DNA from: Anaerolineae bacterium
Lineage (GTDB): Bacteria; Chloroflexota; Anaerolineae; Aggregatilineales; Phototrophicaceae
Direction: 5' to 3'
DNA: 64,000 bases
NCBI GenBank assembly: GCA_022841825.1
Contig: JALHQT010000008.1
Coordinates: 124,001 to 188,000, forward strand
Shown here: piece by piece, positions 43,180 to 51,979 of the stretch
How the letters are laid out: every line of letters begins with the position of its first letter
Position numbering within the stretch: the stretch's first letter is position 1
Position numbers and translations under genes: made by a program
The notes under the pieces: model-generated
Databases searched by the model: none
Told to the model about the DNA's origin: nothing
The model's input: the letters and a program-made list of their open reading frames with translations, nothing else

Positions 43180-44262
43180 GTGCTGGCACAACCCACCCAT
43201 CCCCCAATCTCATCTGTCCATTCTCACCTGCGCATCCGCAGGATGCCGTTCGTCGTGCTGCTGATCGCGCTCGCCGTGCTGTTCGTGCTGGCGCTGGCGC
43301 TCGGCTCCGTCAGCATCCCGCTCGACCAGATCGTGACCGTGCTGCTGGGCGGCGAGGCGGAACGCGCCTCATGGACGAACATCGTCATGCAGTTCCGTCT
43401 GCCGCGCGCCATCACCGCGATGTTGGCGGGCGCGGCACTTGGCGTCAGCGGGCTGCTCATGCAAACACTCTTCCGCAACCCGCTCGCGGCACCAGATGTC
43501 CTCGGCATCAACAGCGGTGCCAGCCTCGGCGTGGCGCTGGTCGTCCTGACGACGGGCGTCGGCAGCGGCGCGCTGCTGGCGGGCTTGGGGCTGGCGGGCG
43601 ATCTGGGGATGGCGGCAGCGGCTAGCATAGGCGCGGCGCTGACCGTCGCGCTCATCCTCCAGTTCGCCCAGCACATCCGCAGTGGCGCGACGCTGCTGAT
43701 CGTCGGCTTGATGGTCGGGCAGATCACCTTCGCCGGGGTCAGTCTGCTGCTCTACTTCAGCATCCCGGAGCGCATTCAGGCATATATCAACTGGGGCTTC
43801 GGCTCGTTCAGCAGCGTCACCTGGGCGCAGCTTCCGATTCTGGCGTCCACTGTCGCCGCCGGGCTTGCGCTCGCGCTGGTCATGATAAAGCCCCTCAACG
43901 CGCTGCTGCTCGGCGAAGTCTATGCCGAAAGCGTCGGCGTTCATGTCCGCCGCCTGCGCATCACCATCATCGCCGCCACCGCTTTGCTCACGGGCACGGT
44001 CACCGCCTTCTGCGGACCCATCAGCTTCATCGGCATCGCCGCGCCACACCTCTGCCGGGGCATCGTGCGCAGCGCCGATCATCGCGCGCTTGTGCCAGCG
44101 GTCGCGTTCGTCGGGGCGCTGCTGGCGCTCGCCGCGACTCTGATCGCGGAAGCACCGGGCACGGCACTCACGCTGCCTCTGAACGCGGTGACAGCCCTGT
44201 TCGGCGCGCCCGTCGTGCTGCTCGTCATCATACGAAACCAGGAGCGCAGCGCGCATGGATAG
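43180..44262 (+). CDS. btuC: Cobalamin-type ABC transporter permease (FecCD/BtuC family)
   Basis: Ten-helix FecCD-family permease, 360 aa from the GTG at 43180 (VLAQPTHPPISS), with AAGGGAGACG upstream; a longer frame would translate the riboswitch. Landmarks: ALALGSVSIPLDQIVTVLLGG near residue 40, the FRLPRAITAMLAGAALGVSGLLMQ segment near 70-94, TLFRNPLAAPDVLGINSGASLG near 95-116, and FCGPISFIGIAAPHLCRGIV near 285, which is the ATPase contact. The riboswitch makes corrinoid the likely substrate, though siderophores are carried by the same family. No substrate-binding BtuF gene is present before or after. Confidence 0.9.
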   Translation: MLAQPTHPPISSVHSHLRIRRMPFVVLLIALAVLFVLALALGSVSIPLDQIVTVLLGGEAERASWTNIVMQFRLPRAITAMLAGAALGVSGLLMQTLFRNPLAAPDVLGINSGASLGVALVVLTTGVGSGALLAGLGLAGDLGMAAAASIGAALTVALILQFAQHIRSGATLLIVGLMVGQITFAGVSLLLYFSIPERIQAYINWGFGSFSSVTWAQLPILASTVAAGLALALVMIKPLNALLLGEVYAESVGVHVRRLRITIIAATALLTGTVTAFCGPISFIGIAAPHLCRGIVRSADHRALVPAVAFVGALLALAATLIAEAPGTALTLPLNAVTALFGAPVVLLVIIRNQERSAHG

Positions 44263-45307
44263 CCGCCTCTTGACCGCACAACCCCACCACCGCTCCGGGC
44301 ATGCAGGGGTGGCAGCAAGGCAACCGAGCGAGGGGGAGGTACTCAGCGCAGCCGATTTGGTCATCGGCTACAAAGGCAAGCCGATCACGCAGCCGCTTGA
44401 TTTCGTCCTCAACCAGGGCGAGCTTGTTTGTCTGGTCGGGATAAACGGCGCAGGCAAATCGACACTGCTCCGCACGCTCGCCGGAATGCAGCGCCCGCTG
44501 TCTGGGGTTGCCCGGACAGGCGACATGGTTCCTTATCATGCCACGCCTGCCGAGCGCGCGCGCCGCCTGAGCGTCGTGCTGACAAACCGTCCGGATGTGG
44601 CACTGCTGACAGGCTACGGATTGGTCGCGCTGGGTCGTCATCCGCATACCGATTGGCGCGGGCAGATCACAGCAAGCGATGAGGTGGCGATCCACAGCGC
44701 GATTGGGGCGGTCAGTGCGGAAGCATACGCAGGTCGTCCACTCAGTACCCTGAGCGATGGACAAGTGCAGAAGCTGATGATCGCCCGCGCGCTCGCGCAG
44801 GAAGCGCCCCTCATGCTGCTCGACGAACCAACCGCCTACCTCGATCTGCCGCGCCGCGTCGAGATCGTACAGCTTCTGCGACGGATCGCCCACGAACAGC
44901 AGCGCGCTGTTCTCCTCACGACGCATGACCTCGATCTCGCACTGCGCACGGCGGATCGCCTCTTCCTGATTGCTGATGGCAGCCTTGAGACAGGTGCGCC
45001 AGAAGACCTCATCCTCAGCCAAGCATTCGAGCGCGCATTTCGCAGCCAGGGTGTCGCCTTCGATCCGGCGACTGGCAGCTTCTGTTTTGGCGACCCGGCG
45101 GTGAAGATCGTCACGCTGGTGGGCGAGGGGCACGCGCGCGATTGGACGCGGCGCGCGCTCGAACGCACAGGCTACCGTGTGATAGAAGAGGCACCCTTGC
45201 GCATCCTGATCGCCGAGACGAGCGCGGGCACGCGCTGGCAGCTTTGGCAAGGCGAGCAGTGTCAGGAATTCGACAGCATCTATGCGCTGATGCAGGCGAT
45301 GCGATGA
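44255..45307 (+). CDS. btuD: Cobalamin-type ABC transporter ATP-binding protein
   Basis: ABC ATPase, 350 aa, overlapping btuC by 8 nt. Walker A is GINGAGKSTLLRTLAG near residue 64-79, the signature is LSDGQVQK (Asp for the second Gly of LSGGQ) near 168, Walker B is LMLLDEPTAYLD near 188 with the switch His in LLTTHDLDLAL near 226. After the nucleotide-binding domain (to about 250) a C-terminal extension of about 90 residues (AVKIVTLVGEGHARDWTRRALERTGY) looks like a small alpha/beta domain, as in some FecE-type proteins. The first 28 residues before the core are atypical. Confidence 0.9.
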   Translation: MDSRLLTAQPHHRSGHAGVAARQPSEGEVLSAADLVIGYKGKPITQPLDFVLNQGELVCLVGINGAGKSTLLRTLAGMQRPLSGVARTGDMVPYHATPAERARRLSVVLTNRPDVALLTGYGLVALGRHPHTDWRGQITASDEVAIHSAIGAVSAEAYAGRPLSTLSDGQVQKLMIARALAQEAPLMLLDEPTAYLDLPRRVEIVQLLRRIAHEQQRAVLLTTHDLDLALRTADRLFLIADGSLETGAPEDLILSQAFERAFRSQGVAFDPATGSFCFGDPAVKIVTLVGEGHARDWTRRALERTGYRVIEEAPLRILIAETSAGTRWQLWQGEQCQEFDSIYALMQAMR

Positions 45308-45433
45308 GGCTGCTCGTGGATAAAGGCGGGTACAGGCATCTGTCTGCTGGGATGTCCCCAACATCCGTGCTGCCTTCGTTTGCCTGGGATACCTGGCGAC
45401 GTGACGGTTCAGCGTACTTCAGGAGTCAATGGG

Positions 45434-45760
45434 ATGTCCACTAAACCAACAATGTCCCCCTACGCCCGCCACATCCTCATCTGCAACGGGCGCTACTGCG
45501 ATCCGGCGGGCAAGGCAGAGGCGCTCTATCGCAAGCTCCCGGCGCTTCTGGGCGAAATGGGCAACTACGACAATCCATGCCGGGTTAAACGCGGGCTGAC
45601 TCCGTGTCTCGGAGTATGCGGCGGCGGACCGCTGATGGTCGTCTATCCCGAAGGCGTCTGGTATCACCATATCGATGATGCGCTGCTCAAACGCATCGTC
45701 GAGGAGCACCTCATCGACGGGCAGCCAGTCGAAGAGGCGATCTTCCACCGGTTGGGTTAA
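45434..45760 (+). CDS. Thioredoxin-like [2Fe-2S] ferredoxin
   Basis: Small iron-sulfur protein, 108 aa. The start at 45434 has AGGAG 8 nt upstream. The four expected cluster cysteines are in [16 protein letters not shown] (near 16-22) and [23 protein letters not shown] (near 60-64), the pattern of the thioredoxin-fold 2Fe-2S family also found in NuoE and in ferredoxins of cobalamin loci. An additional Cys is in NPCRVKRG. It is the third gene of the riboswitch operon, 126 bp after btuD, so it may supply electrons for corrinoid reduction or cobalt-centre processing; this is inference. Its stop overlaps the convergent aldehyde dehydrogenase by 4 nt. Confidence 0.88.
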   Translation: MSTKPTMSPYARHILICNGRYCDPAGKAEALYRKLPALLGEMGNYDNPCRVKRGLTPCLGVCGGGPLMVVYPEGVWYHHIDDALLKRIVEEHLIDGQPVEEAIFHRLG

Positions 45761-47181
45761 CCCAGATTCATCACCATTAGCCGCAGCTCGGTCATGTCCT
45801 CGATGGTGTACTTGACTCCCTCGCGTCCCAACCCGCTCGCCTTGATACCGCCGTACGGCATGTGATCCACGCGGAAGGTGGACGCGCTGTTGACCATCAA
45901 CCCGCCCACATCGATCCGCTCCCAGGCATCCATAATGCGCTTGATATCGCGCGTGAAGACGCCCGCCTGCAAGCCATACGGCGAGTCGTTGATGATGGCG
46001 ATGGCGTCATCCCAATCGCGATATGGACGCAGTGTGACGACAGGTGCGAACACCTCTTCGCAGTTGACACGCATCTCGCTCTGGGTCTGCCCAAGCACGG
46101 TTGGCTGGAAGAACGTACCACTCCGTTGTCCCCCATGCAGCAGCGTCGCGCCCGCTGCCAAAGCTTCGCCTACCCACGCTTCCACGCGCTGCGCCTCGCG
46201 CTCGTTGATGAGCGGTCCAATATCAGTGTCTGCGTCTCGCGGGTCGCCTACCTTGAGCGCCTTGACCGCCGAGATAAATCCATCGGCAAACTCCTCGTAG
46301 ACATCCGCCTGGACAAGCATGCGCTGCACCGAGATGCAGTTCTGACCGGCGTTGGCAAAGCCGCCCGTCGCCGCCTCGCGCACTGCCAGCGCCATGTCCG
46401 CGTCGTCATGAACGATGAAGCCCGCGTTGCCGCCCAATTCCAGCACGACCTTCTTGCGCCCGGCATTCGCCTTGATCTGCCAGCCAACCGACGCGCTGCC
46501 CGTGAAGCTGATCATGGCGATCCGGTCATCCTTGACCATTTCGCCCGCCTGCGCACCCCAACAGTTGACCATGCTGAAGGCTTCTGGCGGATAGCCCGCC
46601 TCCAGGATCAACTCCGCCAGCAGCACAGACGAAAGCGGCGTCTTTTCCGCTGGCTTGAGGATGAAGGCGTTGCCCGTCGCAATGGCAGGACCGATCTTGT
46701 GACACGCCAGGTTCAGCGGATAGTTGAACGGCGTGATGCACAAGATCGTGCCAATCGGCATCCGCTTCGTGAAGCCTTGGCGATTCTCCCCCGCAGGCGT
46801 CCAATCGATGGAGAACACCTCGCCGCCGATGCGATGCGCCTCCTCGGCGGAGACGGCGATGGTTTGCAGGGCGCGCGTCGCCTCGCCGACCGCCGTCTTA
46901 CGGTTCTTGCCGCCTTCCATAATCATCAGATCGACCAGTTTGTCGAAGTTTTCCCGCATCAGTCGATTGAGGTTTTGCAGAATTTCCGTGCGCTTGTGAC
47001 CGGGCAGCCTGCGGGAGACCGCGAAACCACGCTGTGCCGCTGCAATCGCGTCGTCGAGGTCGCGGTCGCTCGCCATGTATGCGCTGTCTACCCACGAGCC
47101 ATCATAAGAAAAATGCACATCCAGAACATCGTCGCTGCTGCGCCATTCGCCCGCGACCAGGAATTTTTGCGGCATAATCAA
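45757..47181 (-). CDS. Aldehyde dehydrogenase, GAPN/lactaldehyde type
   Basis: Aldehyde dehydrogenase superfamily enzyme, 474 aa, resembling NADP glyceraldehyde-3-phosphate or lactaldehyde dehydrogenases. Features: [20 protein letters not shown] near residue 150, [22 protein letters not shown] near 176, [16 protein letters not shown] near 230, catalytic base in [11 protein letters not shown] near 252, and the catalytic Cys in [15 protein letters not shown] near 285. It ends with [23 protein letters not shown]. It is convergent with the riboswitch operon and independent of the other ALDH at 27916. Just upstream lies a 28-nt palindrome. Confidence 0.93.
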   Translation of the reverse strand: MIMPQKFLVAGEWRSSDDVLDVHFSYDGSWVDSAYMASDRDLDDAIAAAQRGFAVSRRLPGHKRTEILQNLNRLMRENFDKLVDLMIMEGGKNRKTAVGEATRALQTIAVSAEEAHRIGGEVFSIDWTPAGENRQGFTKRMPIGTILCITPFNYPLNLACHKIGPAIATGNAFILKPAEKTPLSSVLLAELILEAGYPPEAFSMVNCWGAQAGEMVKDDRIAMISFTGSASVGWQIKANAGRKKVVLELGGNAGFIVHDDADMALAVREAATGGFANAGQNCISVQRMLVQADVYEEFADGFISAVKALKVGDPRDADTDIGPLINEREAQRVEAWVGEALAAGATLLHGGQRSGTFFQPTVLGQTQSEMRVNCEEVFAPVVTLRPYRDWDDAIAIINDSPYGLQAGVFTRDIKRIMDAWERIDVGGLMVNSASTFRVDHMPYGGIKASGLGREGVKYTIEDMTELRLMVMNLG

Positions 47182-47211
47182 CCTTTTGTCCTGAGGGACT
47201 CATCTTGCCTG

Positions 47212-47239
47212 GTAGGGGCGCAATACATTGCGCCCCTAC
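47212..47239. repeat. GTAGGGGCGCAATA palindrome, copy 2 (perfect)
   Basis: The 28-nt unit has arms GTAGGGGCGCAAT and ATTGCGCCCCTAC around a two-base centre: a nearly perfect palindrome. Copy 1 is at 27095. It lies 31 bp before the ALDH start codon. Nothing coding is seen in the rest of the 47182-47423 spacer. Confidence 0.9.
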
Positions 47240-47423
47240 GCTCACACAATTGAACCGCAAACGCGAGGCGAATTCAAATCCGAAGCGTCGGTACAGCGTA
47301 GGGTGAGACGGCGTAGCAAAATCCGTAGGGATATTGTAGCCTTATCGCCGTTTTGGTGCGCGATTAGGGCGCACCTCGTGTCCTCACGAGTCCAAGAAGG
47401 ATACTGCAAAGAGGTCTATCGTT

Positions 47424-48842
47424 ATGCAGAATACGTCTCGTTTCACCCGCCACACCTGGGGCATCGCGCTCGCCTGCGTGCTGCTGCTGGCGCTCCTCGC
47501 GCTGCAAATCGGCGCGGTACAGCCCGCGTATGCGCAGGCAGAACCGACCGCAACCCCGGCAAATGACCCCATCTGGCTGGCGTTCAGCGCCGCTCGTGCT
47601 GCTCTGGAGGAGAAATACTCCGCAGATCTGCGGACCGTCCGCAACTGGAACTGGGAGCAGGCGGAATTTATCACTGGCATCACAAGCTGCGTGGATAATC
47701 CGGAAGAACCGCTCCAGCTCTATTTTGGCTGGCGCTTCGTCATCACGGACTTGCGCGGACGCACATTTGAAGCGCGTACCAGCTTCGACCGCAGCGTCGT
47801 CCTTGCCTGCGACCGCGTGGAAGCACCGTCCGCCGCTGCGCCCGGCGGCACACCTGACCCCAGTCTGCCAACACCCGTCCCCGGCGCTGCCGCAACAGGT
47901 GCGTTCGAGCTGGGTGGGCATGTCCTCGAGTTGAACACCGGCACCGTGTCCGCCATGCGTCGCGCGGGGATGACATGGGTCAAGAAGCAGCTTCGCTACA
48001 ACCTCGGCGATGCCGCCGAAGCGTCTGCGGCAGTCCAATATATCAACCTGGCGCGTCAGAACGGCTTCAAGGTCATCCTTGGCATCGTCGGCAACCCGGC
48101 GCAAATGGGCGATTTCAATGGTTACATCGCGCAGTACGCGCAGTTCGTCGCTGGCGTTGCGCGCCTGGGTCCCGATGCTATCGAGGTCTGGAACGAGCCG
48201 AACATTGACCGCGAATGGCCAACCGGGCAGGTCAACGGCGCGAACTACACACGCCTGCTTGCTGCCGCTTACAATTCTATCAAGAGCGCCAATGCGAATG
48301 TCCTGGTCATCAGCGGCGCGCCCGCCCCGACGGGCTTCTGGGGCACCGCCGGATGCGGACCCAATGGATGCAACGACGATGTGTTCATGCAGCAGATGGC
48401 GCAGGCAGGCGCTACGCAGTATCTGGACTGCATTGGTCTGCATTACAACGAAGGCATCGTCGCGCCCGGCGCTGGCACCGGCGACCCGCGTGATAACTAC
48501 CCGACGCGCTACTTTGGCTCGATGCTCCAGCGTGGTCTTGCGCCCTTCGGCGGCAAACCTGCCTGCTTCACCGAGCTGGGTTACGTGACGCCAGAAGGTT
48601 TCGGCGACCCGCTCCCGGCAGGTTTTGCCTGGGGTCAGAACACGTCCGTCGCAGAGCAGGCTGCCTGGCTTGCCGATGCTGCTCGGCTTTCCGCGCAGAG
48701 CGGGCGTGTCCGCATGATGATCGTCTGGAACGTGGACTTCCCGTTCTATACGCCGACCGATCCGATGGGCGGCTATGCGATGATCCGCCCAGGCGGCGGC
48801 TGCCCGGCGTGCGACACGCTCGGTCAGGTCATGCGTCGCTAA
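47424..48842 (+). CDS. Secreted glycoside-hydrolase-like protein (clan GH-A fold)
   Basis: Exported protein, 472 aa. Signal peptide at residues 1-37 (ALACVLLLALLALQIGAV then PAYAQA). Residues 40-135 form an unrecognised small domain with two Cys; a Pro-rich link follows. From about 150 to 472 a TIM-barrel of clan A glycosidases is recognisable: GMTWVKKQLRYNLGDAAEA near 180, GFKVILGIVGNPAQMG near 213, the acid/base VWNEPNIDREWP near 256, and a Glu in CFTELGYVTPEGFGD near 383 fitting the nucleophile. MMIVWNVDFPFY near 430 fits strand 8. Substrate unknown. A strong terminator follows at 48896. Confidence 0.82.
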   Translation: MQNTSRFTRHTWGIALACVLLLALLALQIGAVQPAYAQAEPTATPANDPIWLAFSAARAALEEKYSADLRTVRNWNWEQAEFITGITSCVDNPEEPLQLYFGWRFVITDLRGRTFEARTSFDRSVVLACDRVEAPSAAAPGGTPDPSLPTPVPGAAATGAFELGGHVLELNTGTVSAMRRAGMTWVKKQLRYNLGDAAEASAAVQYINLARQNGFKVILGIVGNPAQMGDFNGYIAQYAQFVAGVARLGPDAIEVWNEPNIDREWPTGQVNGANYTRLLAAAYNSIKSANANVLVISGAPAPTGFWGTAGCGPNGCNDDVFMQQMAQAGATQYLDCIGLHYNEGIVAPGAGTGDPRDNYPTRYFGSMLQRGLAPFGGKPACFTELGYVTPEGFGDPLPAGFAWGQNTSVAEQAAWLADAARLSAQSGRVRMMIVWNVDFPFYTPTDPMGGYAMIRPGGGCPACDTLGQVMRR

Positions 48843-48895
48843 ACACAGGTAACGCGAGGACTGCGCGTCCGTAGGGCGCAGTCGCATCTCTGAAG

Positions 48896-48927
48896 AGGAG
48901 TGGCATTTTGTGGTGCCGCTCCTTTTC
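48896..48927 (+). terminator. Rho-independent terminator after the glycosidase-like gene
   Basis: GGAGTGGCA pairs with TGCCGCTCC (one G-T pair) around TTTTGTGG and is followed by TTTTC. It lies 55 bp after the stop codon. A further short stem GACTGCGC/GCGCAGTC lies just before it at about 48859-48882. Confidence 0.75.
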
Positions 48928-49055
48928 TATATGCGCCAAGCCCAGCACGCATTTCTTAGCAATCCTCTCATTTTTACCAGCGCTAGACTCTCTATACTCT
49001 TGTTTAGATCTGAACAGGACTAATGAAGTAGTAGCGACAACATCGCGGAGAAGCA

Positions 49056-50966
49056 ATGGCGGGATTAGTCGCACTTATCGCACATGCCTTAGGCTTGGGA
49101 TTGCTTATCCTGCTACTGCACCGCGTCAGCACGCGCTATGGCTTCACGCCGCTGCTCGTAACCATCGGTGCGCTGACGTTAATGCTCCAGAGCCAGCTTG
49201 GTCTGTTCTTCGAACCTTCGCCCGGCATCGTCTTCTTCTTCAGCCAGGTCGCGCTGATCCCCCCCATACTTGCGGCAATTCTCGTCATTTATGTCGCCAA
49301 CGGTGCCGGGGCAGCGCGGATGATCGTGATTTGTATCCTCCTCATCAGCCTGCTCGTCCTGCTGCTGGCACAGACCTACCGCTTTGCACTGGGTCTGCCC
49401 GGCGCACAGACAACCGCCCCCTTCACCATTGGGGCGGCGATGAGCTACATCACATTCAATCCGCGTATCGTTGTGGGGTCGATCATCGCATTTTTGGCAG
49501 ATATGGTGGTCATTAACCTTGTCTACCAGGGTTTAAGAAACCTCCGAGTAAGCGAATGGCTGATCGTCGGCATTGCGCTCCTGGCTGCATTCTGGACGGA
49601 CTTTGTCGTCTTCAGCCTGATCGTCGATGTTGGCAGCCCGAAGTTTGTCGCGGAAATTCCGGGCGGGGTGTTGAGCAAGACTATCGCCGCGCTCACCCTG
49701 TGGCTGCCCGTTGCGTTCTATCTGACCCGCATTGCCCCGGCGATGCCGAACTTCGTTGGCGGCGCGAACCGTCCACTATTCGACCTCTTCCTGAATCGGC
49801 TCACGACTATCGAGCGAGCCTTGGACGAAGCGAACGAGGCGCGGCAGCGAACCATGACAGAAAAACAGCGCGAGGCTATCTACTTCCAGCAAATCGTCGC
49901 CAACATCGGCGAAGCATTGTGGCTCGCCGATTCCCAACAGCAAACCGTCTATTATGTGAACCCAGCATATGAGCGTATGTGGGGACGCCCGGCAGCCGAT
50001 TTTCTCGGCACTTCTGGCGGCTTCGAAACATCGCTGCATCCAGATGACCGTGAGCGTGTCATCCGTGGTTACGAGGAACATGCGCGCGGGGGTTACATCA
50101 CCGAGTATCGCATCATCCGCCCGGATGGAACGACACGCTGGGTGCGTGACCGCGTCTTCCCGATCCGCGATGAGACGGGCGAGATCTATCGCTACGTCGG
50201 ATTTACCAGCGACATCACGGAGTTGAAACAGGCGGAGATCGAACGGCTCCAGCTCGCCGTCGAACAGGAGAAAGTGCGCCTCCTGCGCGATTTCGTGGCG
50301 GAAGTAACGCATGATCTCAAAACGCCTTTGTCGTCGATCAACCTCAAGATCTACCAGGCAACCAAGACGACGGTGGCGGAGAAGCGTGCACAGATCCTGA
50401 ACGAAGTCAGCGAACAGGCGGAGCGAATGGGCAGCATGATCAACGACATGCTGACGCTGTCACGGTTAGACAGTATGAGCGAGTTCACGCTCCACCGCAC
50501 CAATCTGAACGACCTTATCGCCGAAGTCAAACAGGATCGGCTCCAACTGGCACACAAAAAGAGCATCCGACTCCACGCAGCACTTGCCGACAAGCCAATC
50601 CAGATTCTTGCCGACCGTGATGACCTCGCGCGTGCGATTGGAAACCTGGTGGATAACGCCATCCACTACACGGCAGATGGAGGGCGCATCGATGTCGAAA
50701 GCTACACCAATGATTCAGAAGCGGTGATCGTCGTTCGAGATACAGGCATCGGAATCCCTGCGAATGACCTTCAAAGCATCTTTGAGCGATTCTATCGCGC
50801 CGAAAATGGGCGCGCGGCAGATCCCGGCGGGACCGGGTTGGGACTTTCGATTGTCAAGCGGGTCATCGAGGCACATGCCGGGCGCATCGAGGTAGAGAGC
50901 GTCGTCGGCAGAGGGACCACTTTCAGAGTGCTGCTGCCCCTTGCCCTGAACGGTTCAGCAGCATAA
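49056..50966 (+). CDS. Membrane sensor histidine kinase with PAS domain
   Basis: Sensor kinase, 636 aa. Seven hydrophobic segments occupy residues 1-235 (a 7TM-type sensor region), then a short coiled region (NEARQRTMTEKQREAIYFQQIV), a PAS/PAC pair at about 278-395 (IGEALWLADSQQQTVYYVNPAYERMWG), and a kinase core. The phosphorylated His is His419 in AEVTHDLKTPLSSINL. The ATPase domain has the N box GNLVDNAIHYT near 530, G1 VRDTGIGIPAND near 562 and G2 GGTGLGLSIVKRVIEAH near 594. The start has GGAGAAGCA before it. No response regulator is adjacent; the closest is at 55659 on the other strand. Confidence 0.93.
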   Translation: MAGLVALIAHALGLGLLILLLHRVSTRYGFTPLLVTIGALTLMLQSQLGLFFEPSPGIVFFFSQVALIPPILAAILVIYVANGAGAARMIVICILLISLLVLLLAQTYRFALGLPGAQTTAPFTIGAAMSYITFNPRIVVGSIIAFLADMVVINLVYQGLRNLRVSEWLIVGIALLAAFWTDFVVFSLIVDVGSPKFVAEIPGGVLSKTIAALTLWLPVAFYLTRIAPAMPNFVGGANRPLFDLFLNRLTTIERALDEANEARQRTMTEKQREAIYFQQIVANIGEALWLADSQQQTVYYVNPAYERMWGRPAADFLGTSGGFETSLHPDDRERVIRGYEEHARGGYITEYRIIRPDGTTRWVRDRVFPIRDETGEIYRYVGFTSDITELKQAEIERLQLAVEQEKVRLLRDFVAEVTHDLKTPLSSINLKIYQATKTTVAEKRAQILNEVSEQAERMGSMINDMLTLSRLDSMSEFTLHRTNLNDLIAEVKQDRLQLAHKKSIRLHAALADKPIQILADRDDLARAIGNLVDNAIHYTADGGRIDVESYTNDSEAVIVVRDTGIGIPANDLQSIFERFYRAENGRAADPGGTGLGLSIVKRVIEAHAGRIEVESVVGRGTTFRVLLPLALNGSAA

Positions 50967-50979
50967 TGCAGCGGCGGCG

Positions 50980-51876
50980 CTAACCCGAACCCACACCGTA
51001 CTTCTCCAGGCGAGCCAGATACTGCACAATCGCCGGATGCCCATGATCGCTGAAATGTCCCTTGACGTGCTGTGCGTCCAGACGAGCGCTCTTTGACTCG
51101 CCGGCAAGCGCCGCAAAGCGCCGCAGTTTCCGCTCACGCTCCCAATCCTCGACCGCATCGCCCAGCGCGCCGCCCAGCAGCGCCTCCAAAACACGTTTGA
51201 GCATCCTCCAGCCGACCACGTCTGGCACATCAACCGTGGGAGCGAAGGGTGTTTGCGCATTAGGGAGCTGCTCGGCAACCCAATTGTTCAGCGCGCGCAT
51301 TCGCAGGTAAACATCCTGACCCACCATCGGCACCATCTGCGCGATCTCGTGCGCCATATAAATGCTGTGCGACTCCTGTACCAGCGCGCACTCGGACAAC
51401 ACATAATTGGGACAAAGCTGAACTCCACGCAACCGCGCCAGCCGAACCACCAGAATCGCGCAGGCGCGTGCCAGCCATACCCGCCCCTCTCGCGTCACCA
51501 GCACGTAGTCAATGTCGTCCCCGTCAACAGCGTTACGAACGGCTAACGCCCCCGTCAACGCCACCATACGAACAAAGGGCAGCCTGCCAAACCAGCGCCC
51601 ATAGCGCTCTGCACTCGCCCACAGCGACCGAGAGGCGCGCTCGCGTTCCTGCCGCAGCGCCGCCAGTTCCTCGCGTCCCGCGATCATGAAGTAGCCATCG
51701 ACACACGCGATCAAGCTCCCCAAGCGGTCAGATTGCATCAGCGCGCCTTCGACCGCTGCCGCCGTTGTTGGCAGTGAAGCAATCAGGAAGTGCTGGATTT
51801 CTGGCAGGGTCATTGGAAAGTTGAAGACATCCGCATAGAGGAGGGTACGCAGGATAGAGTCTTCGAGGGATGTCAT
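50980..51876 (-). CDS. Nucleotidyltransferase-like protein with N-terminal helical domain
   Basis: Putative nucleotidyltransferase-fold protein, 298 aa from the ATG at 51876 (MTSLEDSILRTLLYADVFNFP); a longer frame to 52005 adds unlikely residues. The N-terminal 70 residues look like a winged helix (LPEIQHFLIASLPTTAAAVEGALM). The core has the beta-polymerase-like pattern MVALTGALAVRNAVDGDDIDYVLVTREGRVW near 120-150, where the usual GS motif is GA and the two acidic residues DDID are kept. The rest is helical (CALVQESHSIYMAHEIAQMVPMVGQDVYLRMRALNNWV). Such proteins occur in cell-envelope loci; the substrate is unknown. Confidence in the family is moderate. Confidence 0.72.
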   Translation of the reverse strand: MTSLEDSILRTLLYADVFNFPMTLPEIQHFLIASLPTTAAAVEGALMQSDRLGSLIACVDGYFMIAGREELAALRQERERASRSLWASAERYGRWFGRLPFVRMVALTGALAVRNAVDGDDIDYVLVTREGRVWLARACAILVVRLARLRGVQLCPNYVLSECALVQESHSIYMAHEIAQMVPMVGQDVYLRMRALNNWVAEQLPNAQTPFAPTVDVPDVVGWRMLKRVLEALLGGALGDAVEDWERERKLRRFAALAGESKSARLDAQHVKGHFSDHGHPAIVQYLARLEKYGVGSG

Positions 51877-51979
51877 GCGCACTATCCTGGTCTCGCAGCC
51901 TGTGCTGCGCCGCCCGACGAAGGTACCACTGTAGCGCGAAACACGCATCTGCGACAACCGCGATGTCGTTGGTCGTGAC

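Noticed and set aside
45304-45444. 46-codon frame overlapping the btuD stop ([13 protein letters not shown]...)
   Set aside because: The ATGA overlap is tempting, but it has no ribosome site of its own, no recognisable features and it runs over the ferredoxin start.
45862-47253. 463-codon plus-strand frame opposite the aldehyde dehydrogenase
   Set aside because: Antisense shadow; the minus-strand ALDH has all catalytic motifs.
47364-48887. 507-codon minus-strand frame opposite the glycosidase-like gene
   Set aside because: It covers a gene with signal peptide and catalytic motifs on the other strand and itself shows only low-complexity Arg/Ala-rich sequence.
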